From NCBI GenBank assembly GCA_905210525.1, contig CAJLXE010000049.1, forward strand, positions 1 to 9,710: DNA of 9,710 nucleotides, read 5' to 3'. Below the pieces are notes generated by a model. It did not search any database and had not been told where the DNA came from. It saw only the letters and a list, made by a program, of their open reading frames with translations. Positions 1-7,099 of the stretch are shown here, one piece after another (position 1 is the stretch's first letter; each line of letters begins with the position of its first letter). The position numbers were made by a program, and so were the translations under genes. Source of the DNA: an uncultured Clostridia bacterium. GTDB taxonomy: Bacteria; Bacillota; Clostridia; HGM11327.

Positions 1-271
1 CGAGCTTGTCTCCAAGACAGTCGCGGCGGCAAGAAAATACGGATATAAAAAGATTGCGGCGGCAGGCGGCGTGGCGGCAAATAAGCTTCTGAGGGAAATG
101 CTTTCGGAACAAACGTCAAAATATTCAATGCGCTTTTATATACCGGATGTCGTTTACTGTACGGACAATGCCGCAATGGCTGCGTGTGCGGCTTATTATA
201 AGCTCAGATCGGGAATGTATGACGATCTGGCAATGAATGCAAATCCGTCGCTTGAAATAGGTCAGTCATGA
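1..271 (+). CDS. tsaD: tRNA N6-adenosine threonylcarbamoyltransferase TsaD, C-terminal part (5' end outside window)
   Basis: The reading frame is open from base 2 to the TGA at 269-271, so this is the last 89 or so codons of a gene that starts upstream of the window. TsaD is the ASKHA-fold catalytic subunit that moves the threonylcarbamoyl group from threonylcarbamoyl-AMP to A37 of ANN-decoding tRNAs, working with TsaB and TsaE in the cytoplasm. The visible part holds the family's C-terminal signatures: AAGGVAAN (the nucleotide-binding glycine loop), then CTDNAAM, whose Asp is a metal ligand in studied homologues, then AAYY and a final NANPSL segment, which is the usual end of the family. A GTG at 71 is internal and is not a start. 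The next gene begins 30 bases downstream on the same strand, so co-transcription is likely. The identification is secure; only the N-terminal two thirds cannot be examined. Confidence 0.95.
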   Translation, partial: ELVSKTVAAARKYGYKKIAAAGGVAANKLLREMLSEQTSKYSMRFYIPDVVYCTDNAAMAACAAYYKLRSGMYDDLAMNANPSLEIGQS

Positions 272-301
272 CACTCCGGAGAAAGGAAATGACATATAAT
301 C

Positions 302-2149
302 ATGAATATAGATGAAATTCTGCCGTTAGTGGAAAAACCGTCAAGATATACGGGCAACGAACTTAATCAGGTAATAAAAGACCCGAATTCGGTTGATATA
401 AGGTATGCTTTTATATTCCCGGATGTGTACGAGATAGGTATGTCGCATTTGGGAATAAAGCTTCTTTACCATATAATAAACGAACGTGACGACGCTTATT
501 GTGAAAGAGTGTTTTCGCCGTGGCCGGATATGGAAAAGCTTATGACGGAAAACGGCATAAAACTGTTTTCGCTTGAAACAAAAACTCCGCTTGACGAGTT
601 TGATATTATAGGTATAACCGTTCAGTATGAAATGTGCTATACAAACATGATAAATGCATTGCGCTTGGGCGGCGTGCCGATATGGGCAAAGGACAGAGGC
701 GAGGACGATCCGATAGTTACGGCAGGGGGACCATGTACCTATAATCCGGAACCTTTTGCGGATTTTTTCGATATAATATCGATAGGCGAGGGCGAAGACA
801 GCATGAATGAGCTGCTTGATCTGCTCAAGCAGAAAAAACAAAATAAATGGTCAAGAAAAGAATTTTTGCGCAGAGCCGCGGATATTCCGGGAACATATGT
901 GCCGTCGCTGTATAATATAGAATATACGGAAGACGGATTTATAAAGGCTGTAAATACAGAGGATGAAAATGTTCCTAAGGTTGTGACAAAACGCATAATA
1001 GAAGATTTTGACGGCGTATATTATCCGGATAAAATTATAGTTCCGTATATGTCGATAGTTCACGACAGAATAACGCTTGAAATAATGCGCGGATGCACGA
1101 GAGGATGCCGTTTTTGTCAGGCGGGAATGGTATACAGACCTATAAGAGAAAAGAGTCTTGAACGACTTAAAGAAATAACCAAAAAATTGTACGACAGCAC
1201 AGGTTATGAGGAAATCTCTCTTTGCTCACTGAGCTCGAGCGATTATACTCATATTGATGAGCTTATAAAATATCTTACGGATACATATACTCCTAAAGGG
1301 GTATCAATAGCTTTGCCGTCCCTCAGGCTTGATACGATAAAAAATACCGAGTTTATGTCCGAGCTTGCAAGCTTCCGCAAAGCAGGGCTCACGTTTGCTC
1401 CGGAGGCAGGTACGCAGAGACTTCGTGATGTAATCAATAAAGGAATTTATCATGAGGATCTTGTTACGGCTTGCCGCAAAGCATTTTCGGCGGGATGGGA
1501 TTCCGTAAAGCTGTATTTTATGTTGGGCTTGCCTACCGAAACCATGGAGGACGTGGAAGGCATAAGCAATATGGCTCATGATGTCAAGAATATATATTTT
1601 GACGAAGTAAAGGGTAAGGGTCGTCTGAGTATTTCGGTGAGCGCTTCAACGTTTGTACCGAAGCCCTGTACGCCGTTCCAGTGGTGCGGACAGGAAAAAC
1701 CGGATTCGATACGCGAAAAACAGGCTTTTCTCAGAAGCAAGCTTAAGGGAAAGGGATTATCGTTTTCGTGGAATGATCCGCAGTTAAGCGTGCTGGAAGC
1801 GGTTTTTGCAAGAGGCGACAGACGTCTTGCAAAGGCTCTTGCGAGAGCTGTTGAATTGGGCTGCAGGATGGATTCTTGGGATGAATATTTCAGAATGGAT
1901 CTGTGGAAAAAAGCATTTGAAGATACAGGTACGGATTACGAATGGTATGCTCAGGTGAACTATGACTTGGACAGAATTCTGCCGTGGGATCATATAGACT
2001 GCGGAGTATCGAAGGCTTACCTTAAAAGCGAATACAAAAAGGCAATGCTGGGTCAGACGACAAGTGATTGCAGAGCGAAATGCAATGCCTGCGGTATGAC
2101 CAAATTGTCTTCTGCTTGCAGAAAGCATATGGCGGGAGAAAAGAAATGA
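302..2149 (+). CDS. B12-binding-type radical SAM protein, TIGR03960 family
   Basis: A 615-residue protein with two main parts. The N-terminal part (about 1-200) resembles a cobalamin-binding-like domain and includes the family segment GGPCTYNPEPFADFF at about 142-156 and IGEGED just after. The radical SAM core carries the cluster motif C265-x3-C269-x2-C272, whose three Cys would bind a 4Fe-4S cluster that cleaves S-adenosylmethionine. A later SFVPKPCTPFQW-like stretch is typical of B12-radical SAM enzymes. The C-terminus ends in a Cys cluster (C590, C594, C597, C606). The start at 302 fits the family N-terminus (MNIDEILPLVEKPSRY). An AGGA lies 14 bases upstream, which is rather far. The stop overlaps the start of the next gene (ATGA), so the two are translationally coupled. 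These proteins almost always occur beside, or fused to, a DUF2344 partner. From memory no reaction is firmly assigned to the family; RNA modification is a guess from the neighbours. Confidence 0.9.
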   Translation: MNIDEILPLVEKPSRYTGNELNQVIKDPNSVDIRYAFIFPDVYEIGMSHLGIKLLYHIINERDDAYCERVFSPWPDMEKLMTENGIKLFSLETKTPLDEFDIIGITVQYEMCYTNMINALRLGGVPIWAKDRGEDDPIVTAGGPCTYNPEPFADFFDIISIGEGEDSMNELLDLLKQKKQNKWSRKEFLRRAADIPGTYVPSLYNIEYTEDGFIKAVNTEDENVPKVVTKRIIEDFDGVYYPDKIIVPYMSIVHDRITLEIMRGCTRGCRFCQAGMVYRPIREKSLERLKEITKKLYDSTGYEEISLCSLSSSDYTHIDELIKYLTDTYTPKGVSIALPSLRLDTIKNTEFMSELASFRKAGLTFAPEAGTQRLRDVINKGIYHEDLVTACRKAFSAGWDSVKLYFMLGLPTETMEDVEGISNMAHDVKNIYFDEVKGKGRLSISVSASTFVPKPCTPFQWCGQEKPDSIREKQAFLRSKLKGKGLSFSWNDPQLSVLEAVFARGDRRLAKALARAVELGCRMDSWDEYFRMDLWKKAFEDTGTDYEWYAQVNYDLDRILPWDHIDCGVSKAYLKSEYKKAMLGQTTSDCRAKCNACGMTKLSSACRKHMAGEKK

Positions 2150-2850
2150 GACTTATAGTTCGTTTTGAAAGGCTCGAAAAAATAAGATACATATCTCAGC
2201 TTGATATTTTGAGAACAATACACCGTGCGTTGCGGCGTGCGGATATTCCCGTTGCTTATTCGGAGGGATTTAATCCTCAGCCGAAGGTGTCGTTTGGATT
2301 TGCATTGTCGGTAGGCATGGTGAGCTATGGGGAATATATGGATATACAGCTGAAAAACGACATTGAAGAAAATGTTTTTGTTGAAAAAATGAATGAGGTT
2401 ATGCCGGAGGGTATGCGTTTTACGGAGGCTGTTCAGGCAAACGGCAACGTACCAAAGATAGGCAGAATGATAGACTGCGCGGAATATGAGACAACCTTTT
2501 TATCGGACAATCCGGCGGTTCTTTTGGACAAAATAAACGAATTTTTTTCACAGAACGAAATAATTATAGAACGTCACAGCAAGAAAGGCGCGTCATTTAT
2601 AGATGCAAAACCGTGGATATACAGTTTTAATGCGGAAATTACAGATAACGAACACGTAAAATTGACCACGGTGCAGGCACTCAGCGAACAGATGAGCATA
2701 AGAATAGACGACGTTGCCGTTGCTGTAATGAAATGGGCGGACGGCGCGGCAAAACATTTTTCCGCACTGAAAAAGGATACGTTCATCAGAAATAACGGCA
2801 GATTTATAACGCCTGTCGAGTATGTGCGGCTGATTGAGACTTGTGCGTAA
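2146..2850 (+). CDS. Radical SAM-associated protein, TIGR03936 / DUF2344 family
   Basis: A 234-residue protein of unknown biochemical function. The start is the ATG at 2146, which overlaps the stop of the radical SAM gene by four bases. A GGGAG at 2134-2138 lies 7 bases before it, and the encoded N-terminus (MRLIVRFERLEKIRYISQLD) matches the family's typical opening. Longer in-frame starts upstream would only read out-of-frame radical SAM coding sequence. Family landmarks are ISQLDILRTIHRALRRA (about 17-33), the GFNPQPK motif (about 41-47) with its FGFALSVG follow-up, and a later KKGASFIDAKPWI segment. No catalytic residues or metal motif are evident, so it is probably an accessory or substrate-handling partner of the upstream enzyme. 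The tight coupling supports a complex, but that is inference. There are no membrane segments. Confidence 0.9.
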   Translation: MRLIVRFERLEKIRYISQLDILRTIHRALRRADIPVAYSEGFNPQPKVSFGFALSVGMVSYGEYMDIQLKNDIEENVFVEKMNEVMPEGMRFTEAVQANGNVPKIGRMIDCAEYETTFLSDNPAVLLDKINEFFSQNEIIIERHSKKGASFIDAKPWIYSFNAEITDNEHVKLTTVQALSEQMSIRIDDVAVAVMKWADGAAKHFSALKKDTFIRNNGRFITPVEYVRLIETCA

Positions 2851-2922
2851 TATACGCGTTTGTGATTCTGATGAGCGGTATAGAATGTTCAGGCCCGAGC
2901 GCGAAAAGGAACGGTGGTGTAT

Positions 2923-4485
2923 ATGGACAAAAAAATCCTGATAGATAAAAAACGCGGCAAAACAAGAGTTGTTCTGACGGAGGAAGGCAGAGTTGCCGAA
3001 ATGTATATAGAAGACGAACAAAATCAACGTCTTATAGGCAGTATATACAGAGGCAGAGTTCAGAATGTTCTTAAAGGCATGAATGTTGCGTTTATAGATA
3101 TAGGACTGGAAAAAAATGCATTTCTGTATGTAGGCGACATAAATACGGATATGGAATCATTTTCGTTTAACGGCGAGGACAATCCCACATCACACGAGAA
3201 CAGACAGAAAATTATACATATTTCCGATCATGTAAAAATAGGGCAGGAAATAACCGTGCAGATAATGAAAGAGGCGATTGGCACAAAAGGTGCCAGAGTC
3301 AGTACGAACATTACTTTGCCGGGTAAATACGTTGTTCTGTTGCCTATGATGCACTATATTGGAGTGTCTCACAAAATAAGCAGTGAAGCGGAGCGTATGC
3401 GTCTGCGCGAGATTGCAAAAAAAATATGTCCGGAAGGCTTCGGAATGATAATGCGTACTCAGGCGCAGGGCAGAAATGAATGTGATTTTACGGATGACAT
3501 ACAATATCTTATGGATCAATGGAAGCAGATAAAACAAAACTCCCAAAAAGGAGCTGTTCCGAGGCTTCTTTATAAGGATGAGAGTCTGCTTAATTATGTC
3601 GTAAGGGATTTGTTCGGGGATGATATTTCCGAGCTTATTGTAAATTCAAATGACGTGTATAAATCCGTTACGGAAATTTGCAGGACTATTTCTCCGCATC
3701 AGATAAGCAAAGTAAAAGAATGCAGTGAGGATACATCTCTATTTAAAAAATATGATATCGAATCGGCTATAAACAGTGCGGTAAGGCGTAAGGTGTGGCT
3801 TGAAAACGGAGGCTATATCATAATAGACAATACAGAAGCTCTTACGGCTATCGACGTTAACACGGGACGTTATGTCGGCAAAAACGATATGAACGAAACC
3901 ATACTCAATACCAATCTGGAGGCGGCGGAAATAATAGCGCAGCAGCTCCGCCTGAGGGATATAGGCGGTATAGTGATTATCGATTTTATAGACATGAATT
4001 CCGATGAAAATAAGCACAAGGTTATTGACGCGCTTAAATCGGCTTGCAAAAACGACAGATCAAGCGTCACGGTTCTCGGTATGACCCATCTGGGACTGGT
4101 GGAGCTTACACGGAAAAAGGTAAAGAAGAGGCTTTCTTCGGTACTGCTTAATCCGTGTCCGTATTGCAACGGAACGGGCAGAGTATTCAGCGAGACGGTT
4201 ATACTTGAAGCGATAGAGAAAGAACTTAAAGAGCAGTCGGAAGTGAACAATGTGTGGGGATTTGCGGTGGAAGCACATCCGAGTGTGGTTAAGGACTGGA
4301 TAGATGACGATTGCAAAACGCTTTATATTCTTTCAAACGAGCTTCAGGTGAATCTTGTTGTTGCAACGGATGAAAATATGCACGTTGAGACTTACAATAT
4401 TATTCCTTTCGATAATGACAAGGATTATGACGAATATATAACGCGGACAAAGGATCGTGTATACGTTACGCCGGTAATAAACTGA
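2923..4485 (+). CDS. rng: Ribonuclease E/G family endoribonuclease (RNase G-like)
   Basis: A 520-residue single-strand-specific endoribonuclease for mRNA decay and rRNA or tRNA processing. An S1 RNA-binding domain lies at about 38-128 (GSIYRGRVQNVLKGMNVAF, later GTKGARVST). R178-T179 match the 5'-monophosphate sensor pair of E. coli RNase E. The catalytic Mg-binding aspartates are D311 (IDVNTGR) and D354 (IIDFIDM), 43 residues apart as in E. coli. The zinc-link CPYC is at C412/C415, again with E. coli spacing. There is no long disordered C-terminal scaffold, so it is an RNase G-sized or minimal RNase E protein. The start is uncertain. ATG 2923 has GGTGG at 2913-2917 and AAGGA 12 bases upstream; GTG 2917 sits 6 bases after AAGGA 2906-2910; GTG 2914 is also in frame. 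The difference is at most three residues. It follows the radical SAM pair by 72 bases. In many Clostridia rplU/rpmA come next, but here a terminator follows. Confidence 0.95.
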   Translation: MDKKILIDKKRGKTRVVLTEEGRVAEMYIEDEQNQRLIGSIYRGRVQNVLKGMNVAFIDIGLEKNAFLYVGDINTDMESFSFNGEDNPTSHENRQKIIHISDHVKIGQEITVQIMKEAIGTKGARVSTNITLPGKYVVLLPMMHYIGVSHKISSEAERMRLREIAKKICPEGFGMIMRTQAQGRNECDFTDDIQYLMDQWKQIKQNSQKGAVPRLLYKDESLLNYVVRDLFGDDISELIVNSNDVYKSVTEICRTISPHQISKVKECSEDTSLFKKYDIESAINSAVRRKVWLENGGYIIIDNTEALTAIDVNTGRYVGKNDMNETILNTNLEAAEIIAQQLRLRDIGGIVIIDFIDMNSDENKHKVIDALKSACKNDRSSVTVLGMTHLGLVELTRKKVKKRLSSVLLNPCPYCNGTGRVFSETVILEAIEKELKEQSEVNNVWGFAVEAHPSVVKDWIDDDCKTLYILSNELQVNLVVATDENMHVETYNIIPFDNDKDYDEYITRTKDRVYVTPVIN

Positions 4486-4508
4486 TAAATTTTGAACATT
4501 TATTCGGA

Positions 4509-4555
4509 ACATAAAAATATAAGCACGGATTGATATTTCCGTGCTTTGTTTATGT
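4509..4555. terminator. Bidirectional stem-loop terminator between convergent genes
   Basis: The core hairpin pairs AAGCACGGA (4521-4529) with TCCGTGCTT (4538-4546), 9 base pairs around an 8-base loop. A second outer stem, ACATAAA (4509-4515) with TTTATGT (4549-4555), extends it across a short asymmetric internal loop. A-rich sequence on the left and T-rich sequence on the right mean it can work for both strands. It lies in the 74-base gap between the 3' ends of the RNase E/G gene (plus) and the pseudouridine synthase gene (minus). The trailing T run is short, so efficiency is a guess. Confidence 0.8.
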
Positions 4556-4559
4556 GATA

Positions 4560-5516
4560 TTATTTTACTCGCAATTTGTCGAGAATGTTTTCAAAATAAT
4601 ACGGCAGGGGAGCCTCAAATTCAACAAACCGGTGAGTTGAAGGATGCATAAAACTTAGCTTTTGAGCGTGCAAGAGTTGTCCGTTGAGATGGAATTTCTG
4701 ATTTCTGCTTCCGTAAACCGGATCTCCCACAACCGGATGCTTTATGTATGCCATATGCACTCTTATCTGATGGGTTCTGCCTGTATGCAGGTTGCATTGA
4801 ACAAGCGCATAATTATCCTTACCCTTGAACTGCTCAAGAACGGTATAATCTGTTCTTGCATAGCGTATATTGGTATCGGAACCGGGCGAAGGCAAAGGAA
4901 ATACTGCCATTTTAAGTCTGTCGTTGGGGTTTCTGCCGTAGCCTGTTTCTATAACACCGCTATCTGCATTAAAGCAGTTTTCAACAAGAGCTACATATTG
5001 GCGATGTGCGGATTTCTCTTTTATTTGCTCGGCGAGGGATATGTGAGCCGCGTCGTTTTTGGCTATGACAATAAGTCCGGACGTATCCTTGTCGAGTCTG
5101 TGAACTATTCCGGGGCGCAGTGCCGAATTTATTCCGGAAAGGTCTTTACAGTGCCACAAAAGCGCATTGACGAGCGTTCCTGAGTAATTTCCGCACGCCG
5201 GGTGAACGACCATACCTTGCGGTTTGTTGATAACGGCAATATCTTTGTCCTCATAAATTATATCGAGCGGAATATTTTCCGGTTCGAGGTCTATTTTCAC
5301 AGGTTCGGGAAATTCAACGTCTATTTCATCGCCTCCGCGCACCGTATAAGAAGCTTTTTTAGCGGTTTGTCCGTTGATTTTAACCATGGAAGACGTTATC
5401 AGACGCTGGAAAAAAGAACGAGATGTCCCGTTCTTTTGCCGACAAAGATATATATCCAAGCGGTCTCCCGCCTCAGTGTCGTCAACCGTAAAGCGCAACG
5501 TTTTTTCGTTTTGCAT
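4560..5516 (-). CDS. rluD: RluA-family 23S rRNA pseudouridine synthase, RluD-like
   Basis: A 318-residue pseudouridine synthase that isomerises uridine in RNA, by family analogy in 23S rRNA. An N-terminal S4 RNA-binding domain covers about 17-80 (AGDRLDIYL, then VKINGQ). The catalytic core contains INKPQGMVVHPACGN (97-110) and the signature HRLDKDTSG (139-147), with D142 the catalytic aspartate. RTHQIRVHMAYIKHPVVGD follows near the C-terminus. Length and order are those of RluD and of the Bacillus homologue YlyB. The ATG at 5516 shares one base with the stop of lspA (TAATG), and a GGAG at 5524-5527 lies 7 bases upstream inside lspA, so it is translationally coupled as the last gene of the cluster. 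The exact target uridines cannot be read from sequence, since RluA, RluC and RluD paralogues share these motifs. Confidence 0.92.
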   Translation of the reverse strand: MQNEKTLRFTVDDTEAGDRLDIYLCRQKNGTSRSFFQRLITSSMVKINGQTAKKASYTVRGGDEIDVEFPEPVKIDLEPENIPLDIIYEDKDIAVINKPQGMVVHPACGNYSGTLVNALLWHCKDLSGINSALRPGIVHRLDKDTSGLIVIAKNDAAHISLAEQIKEKSAHRQYVALVENCFNADSGVIETGYGRNPNDRLKMAVFPLPSPGSDTNIRYARTDYTVLEQFKGKDNYALVQCNLHTGRTHQIRVHMAYIKHPVVGDPVYGSRNQKFHLNGQLLHAQKLSFMHPSTHRFVEFEAPLPYYFENILDKLRVK

Positions 5517-6010
5517 TACAAATCTCCGTTTTTATTGTTCTTACTTTTATTTTTATCGCCGAAAAATTCCTTATCAAAGAAAAGTATGTATATTCCGAGC
5601 AATATAACGCCTATTACCAACATATTATCCGCGGGGTTGAAAACCGGATATTCAATAAACGTAACCTGCATCATGTCTATTACATATCCGTAAAAAACTC
5701 TGTCAAAAAGATTTCCGAAAGCTCCCGCAAGAATAAGTCCAGCCGAAAAACGCAGCAGCTTTGATGTTCTGCTGTAATTTTTTACAAGAAACCATATTAT
5801 GACGGCGCAGACAACGCACGTTATCAGTATAAGCGGCCACCGCTGTCCCTGGAGTATTCCGTGTGCGGCGCCTCTGTTTTCGACATACGAAAAACTGAAT
5901 ATGCCGTCAATAACGGTTATAGACCCTTCCGGCTCTACAAATATTTTTGTGAGAATTTTGGCTGTTCTGTCTAAAGCAAAACCCAAAAGAGCAACAATTA
6001 CAGTGAGCAT
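5516..6010 (-). CDS. lspA: Lipoprotein signal peptidase (signal peptidase II)
   Basis: A 164-residue integral membrane aspartic peptidase that removes the signal peptide of prolipoproteins before the lipid-modified Cys. Four hydrophobic segments are visible (about 1-18, 59-76, 86-100, 129-146), as in the family. Conserved positions are present: D14 (DRTAK), N45 (ENRGAAHG), N100 and D103 (GNLFDR), D112, and N125-A127-D128 (FNPAD). These match the residues shown to matter in Bacillus LspA (D14, N99, D102, N126, A128, D129). The usual Phe of NxGAAFG is His here, and the usual DF after the DR motif is DM. The basic tail (DKNKSKNNKNGD) would face the cytoplasm. It starts 4 bases after the divIVA-type gene ends, with only a weak ribosome binding site (GAAGAACGG), suggesting coupling. 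Confidence 0.95.
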   Translation of the reverse strand: MLTVIVALLGFALDRTAKILTKIFVEPEGSITVIDGIFSFSYVENRGAAHGILQGQRWPLILITCVVCAVIIWFLVKNYSRTSKLLRFSAGLILAGAFGNLFDRVFYGYVIDMMQVTFIEYPVFNPADNMLVIGVILLGIYILFFDKEFFGDKNKSKNNKNGDL

Positions 6011-6014
6011 ATTG

Positions 6015-6515
6015 TCAGCCGTTCTTCAGTACTGCGGATTTTTCGGCAAAAGAGGAACCTTCGGTATTTACCGTTTCACTTTTTTCCAGTGAATTGAGCT
6101 GAGCCTTGAGCATATCTTCAAACGTTGATTTGAAAGAACTGTATTCTTTTTTCATAGCTTCGGTCTCTGCTTTGAGCTGTTCGAGTTTTGTGTCAAGACC
6201 GTTGGTCATTTCATCGGCTTTTGCTTTTGCGGCGCCGATTATGCCTTCTGCCTGCTCGTTGGCTTTTGTTATGATTTCTTCTTTTTTCTCTTTTGCAAGC
6301 AACAGAATTTCCTTCATGGAATCTTCCGTCTGTTTATACACGTTTATTGTTTCATACAATGATGAACATTTGCGGCGCAGGTCATTCAATTCGTTTTCCA
6401 TTGAATCCATCTGCATCATTATGTCTTCGAGAAATGTGTCAACCTCAAATCTGTCATAACCGCGCGGACGTGTTGTAAACTGTTTTTTCTGTATATCTTC
6501 AATACTTATAGCCAT
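6015..6515 (-). CDS. divIVA: DivIVA domain-containing protein
   Basis: A 166-residue cytoplasmic coiled-coil protein of the DivIVA family, which gathers at negatively curved membrane at the division site and poles and recruits partners. The N-terminal DivIVA domain is clear (QFTTRPRGYDRFEVDTFLED, 12-31). Predicted coiled coil follows at about 30-60 and in the Glu/Lys/Ala-rich part at about 70-145, and the tail is short and Ser-rich. Bacillus DivIVA uses F17 and R18 at the domain tip to bind membrane; here position 17 is Pro while R18 is kept. An AAGGAG at 6527-6532 lies 11 bases before the ATG. It sits 56 bases after sepF and 4 bases before lspA, the usual family neighbourhood. The symbol reflects family and context; Firmicutes have paralogues such as GpsB, but GpsB is shorter. 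Confidence 0.88.
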   Translation of the reverse strand: MAISIEDIQKKQFTTRPRGYDRFEVDTFLEDIMMQMDSMENELNDLRRKCSSLYETINVYKQTEDSMKEILLLAKEKKEEIITKANEQAEGIIGAAKAKADEMTNGLDTKLEQLKAETEAMKKEYSSFKSTFEDMLKAQLNSLEKSETVNTEGSSFAEKSAVLKNG

Positions 6516-6571
6516 ATACCGGATATCTCCTTATTTATTGTTTTAACGAAACCGTTTTGCCGGAGCGGATA

Positions 6572-7042
6572 TTATTTATAGCTCGGTGCTTTAGCGTCGT
6601 TAGAACCTGTTATTTCGGAAAGATTTACGCCGTAATTTGTTACGACATATACTCTTGTGCCTACTTCCTTTATTTTTCCGGAAAGTGCAAATGTACCGCC
6701 GTATACGAAGTCGAGAATACGTATAGCCAAATCGTCGTCTACCAATTCGAGGCTGAATACAATTATATTGCCGTCGCGAAGCTTTTCAATAATCTTATGA
6801 GCGTCGCTGTATGTGGCAGGCTTAATTGTTTCTATATTGCCTGATTTTCTGTAATTCTGCGCTGCTTCATACTGCTGCGCGGGACGCGGGTTGCGCTGAA
6901 GACGAGCTGCATTCTGCGAGTCGTCCGCCTGTTCGCCGGAGGATGCGTCCTCGTAATTTTCTTCGGTATAATTTTCGTCGTTTTCGTCGTATCTGTCGTC
7001 ATCAAACCCGATATTAGACAGAAAATCCTTGATTTTGCCCAT
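6572..7042 (-). CDS. sepF: Cell division protein SepF
   Basis: A 156-residue protein that binds the C-terminus of FtsZ and tethers FtsZ filaments to the membrane at mid-cell. The first residues (MGKIKDFLSNIGF) form the expected membrane-binding amphipathic helix. A very acidic linker (14-35) and a Gln/Asn/Pro-rich stretch (about 36-66) follow. The SepF domain runs from about 73 to 142: IKPATYSDAHKIIEKL, IVFSLELVDDDLAIRILDF, GGTFALSGKI, VGTRVYVVTNYGVNL. The usual Asn in the VVNLE strand is Ser here. Length and layout are normal for Firmicutes (about 150). A TCCTTT complement (AAAGGA, 7053-7058) lies 10 bases upstream of the ATG. It follows yggS by 57 bases and precedes the divIVA-type gene, a conserved division-gene order. 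Confidence 0.94.
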   Translation of the reverse strand: MGKIKDFLSNIGFDDDRYDENDENYTEENYEDASSGEQADDSQNAARLQRNPRPAQQYEAAQNYRKSGNIETIKPATYSDAHKIIEKLRDGNIIVFSLELVDDDLAIRILDFVYGGTFALSGKIKEVGTRVYVVTNYGVNLSEITGSNDAKAPSYK

Positions 7043-7099
7043 TATAAATACATCCTTTCAATGTGTTATATATGAATAAATAAATTTTTATATTGATAT

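Noticed and set aside
295..300. TATAAT just before the radical SAM gene
   Set aside because: It ends one base before the start codon, leaving no leader, and no -35 box is present at the right distance; chance match in AT-rich sequence.
2068..2145. Extended N-terminus of the DUF2344 protein from an upstream ATG at 2068
   Set aside because: It would overlap the radical SAM gene by over 80 bases out of frame and adds non-family sequence; ATG 2146 has a good ribosome binding site and the family N-terminus.
3870..4316. Minus-strand open frame of 148 codons inside the RNase E/G gene
   Set aside because: It is antisense to the catalytic core of a clear RNase E/G, with low-complexity Ser-rich translation and no supporting ribosome binding site.
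4662..5693. Long plus-strand open frames opposite the pseudouridine synthase and lspA (4662-5183 and 5202-5693)
   Set aside because: They lie antisense to well-identified conserved genes, show no family features and have implausible composition, so they are shadows.
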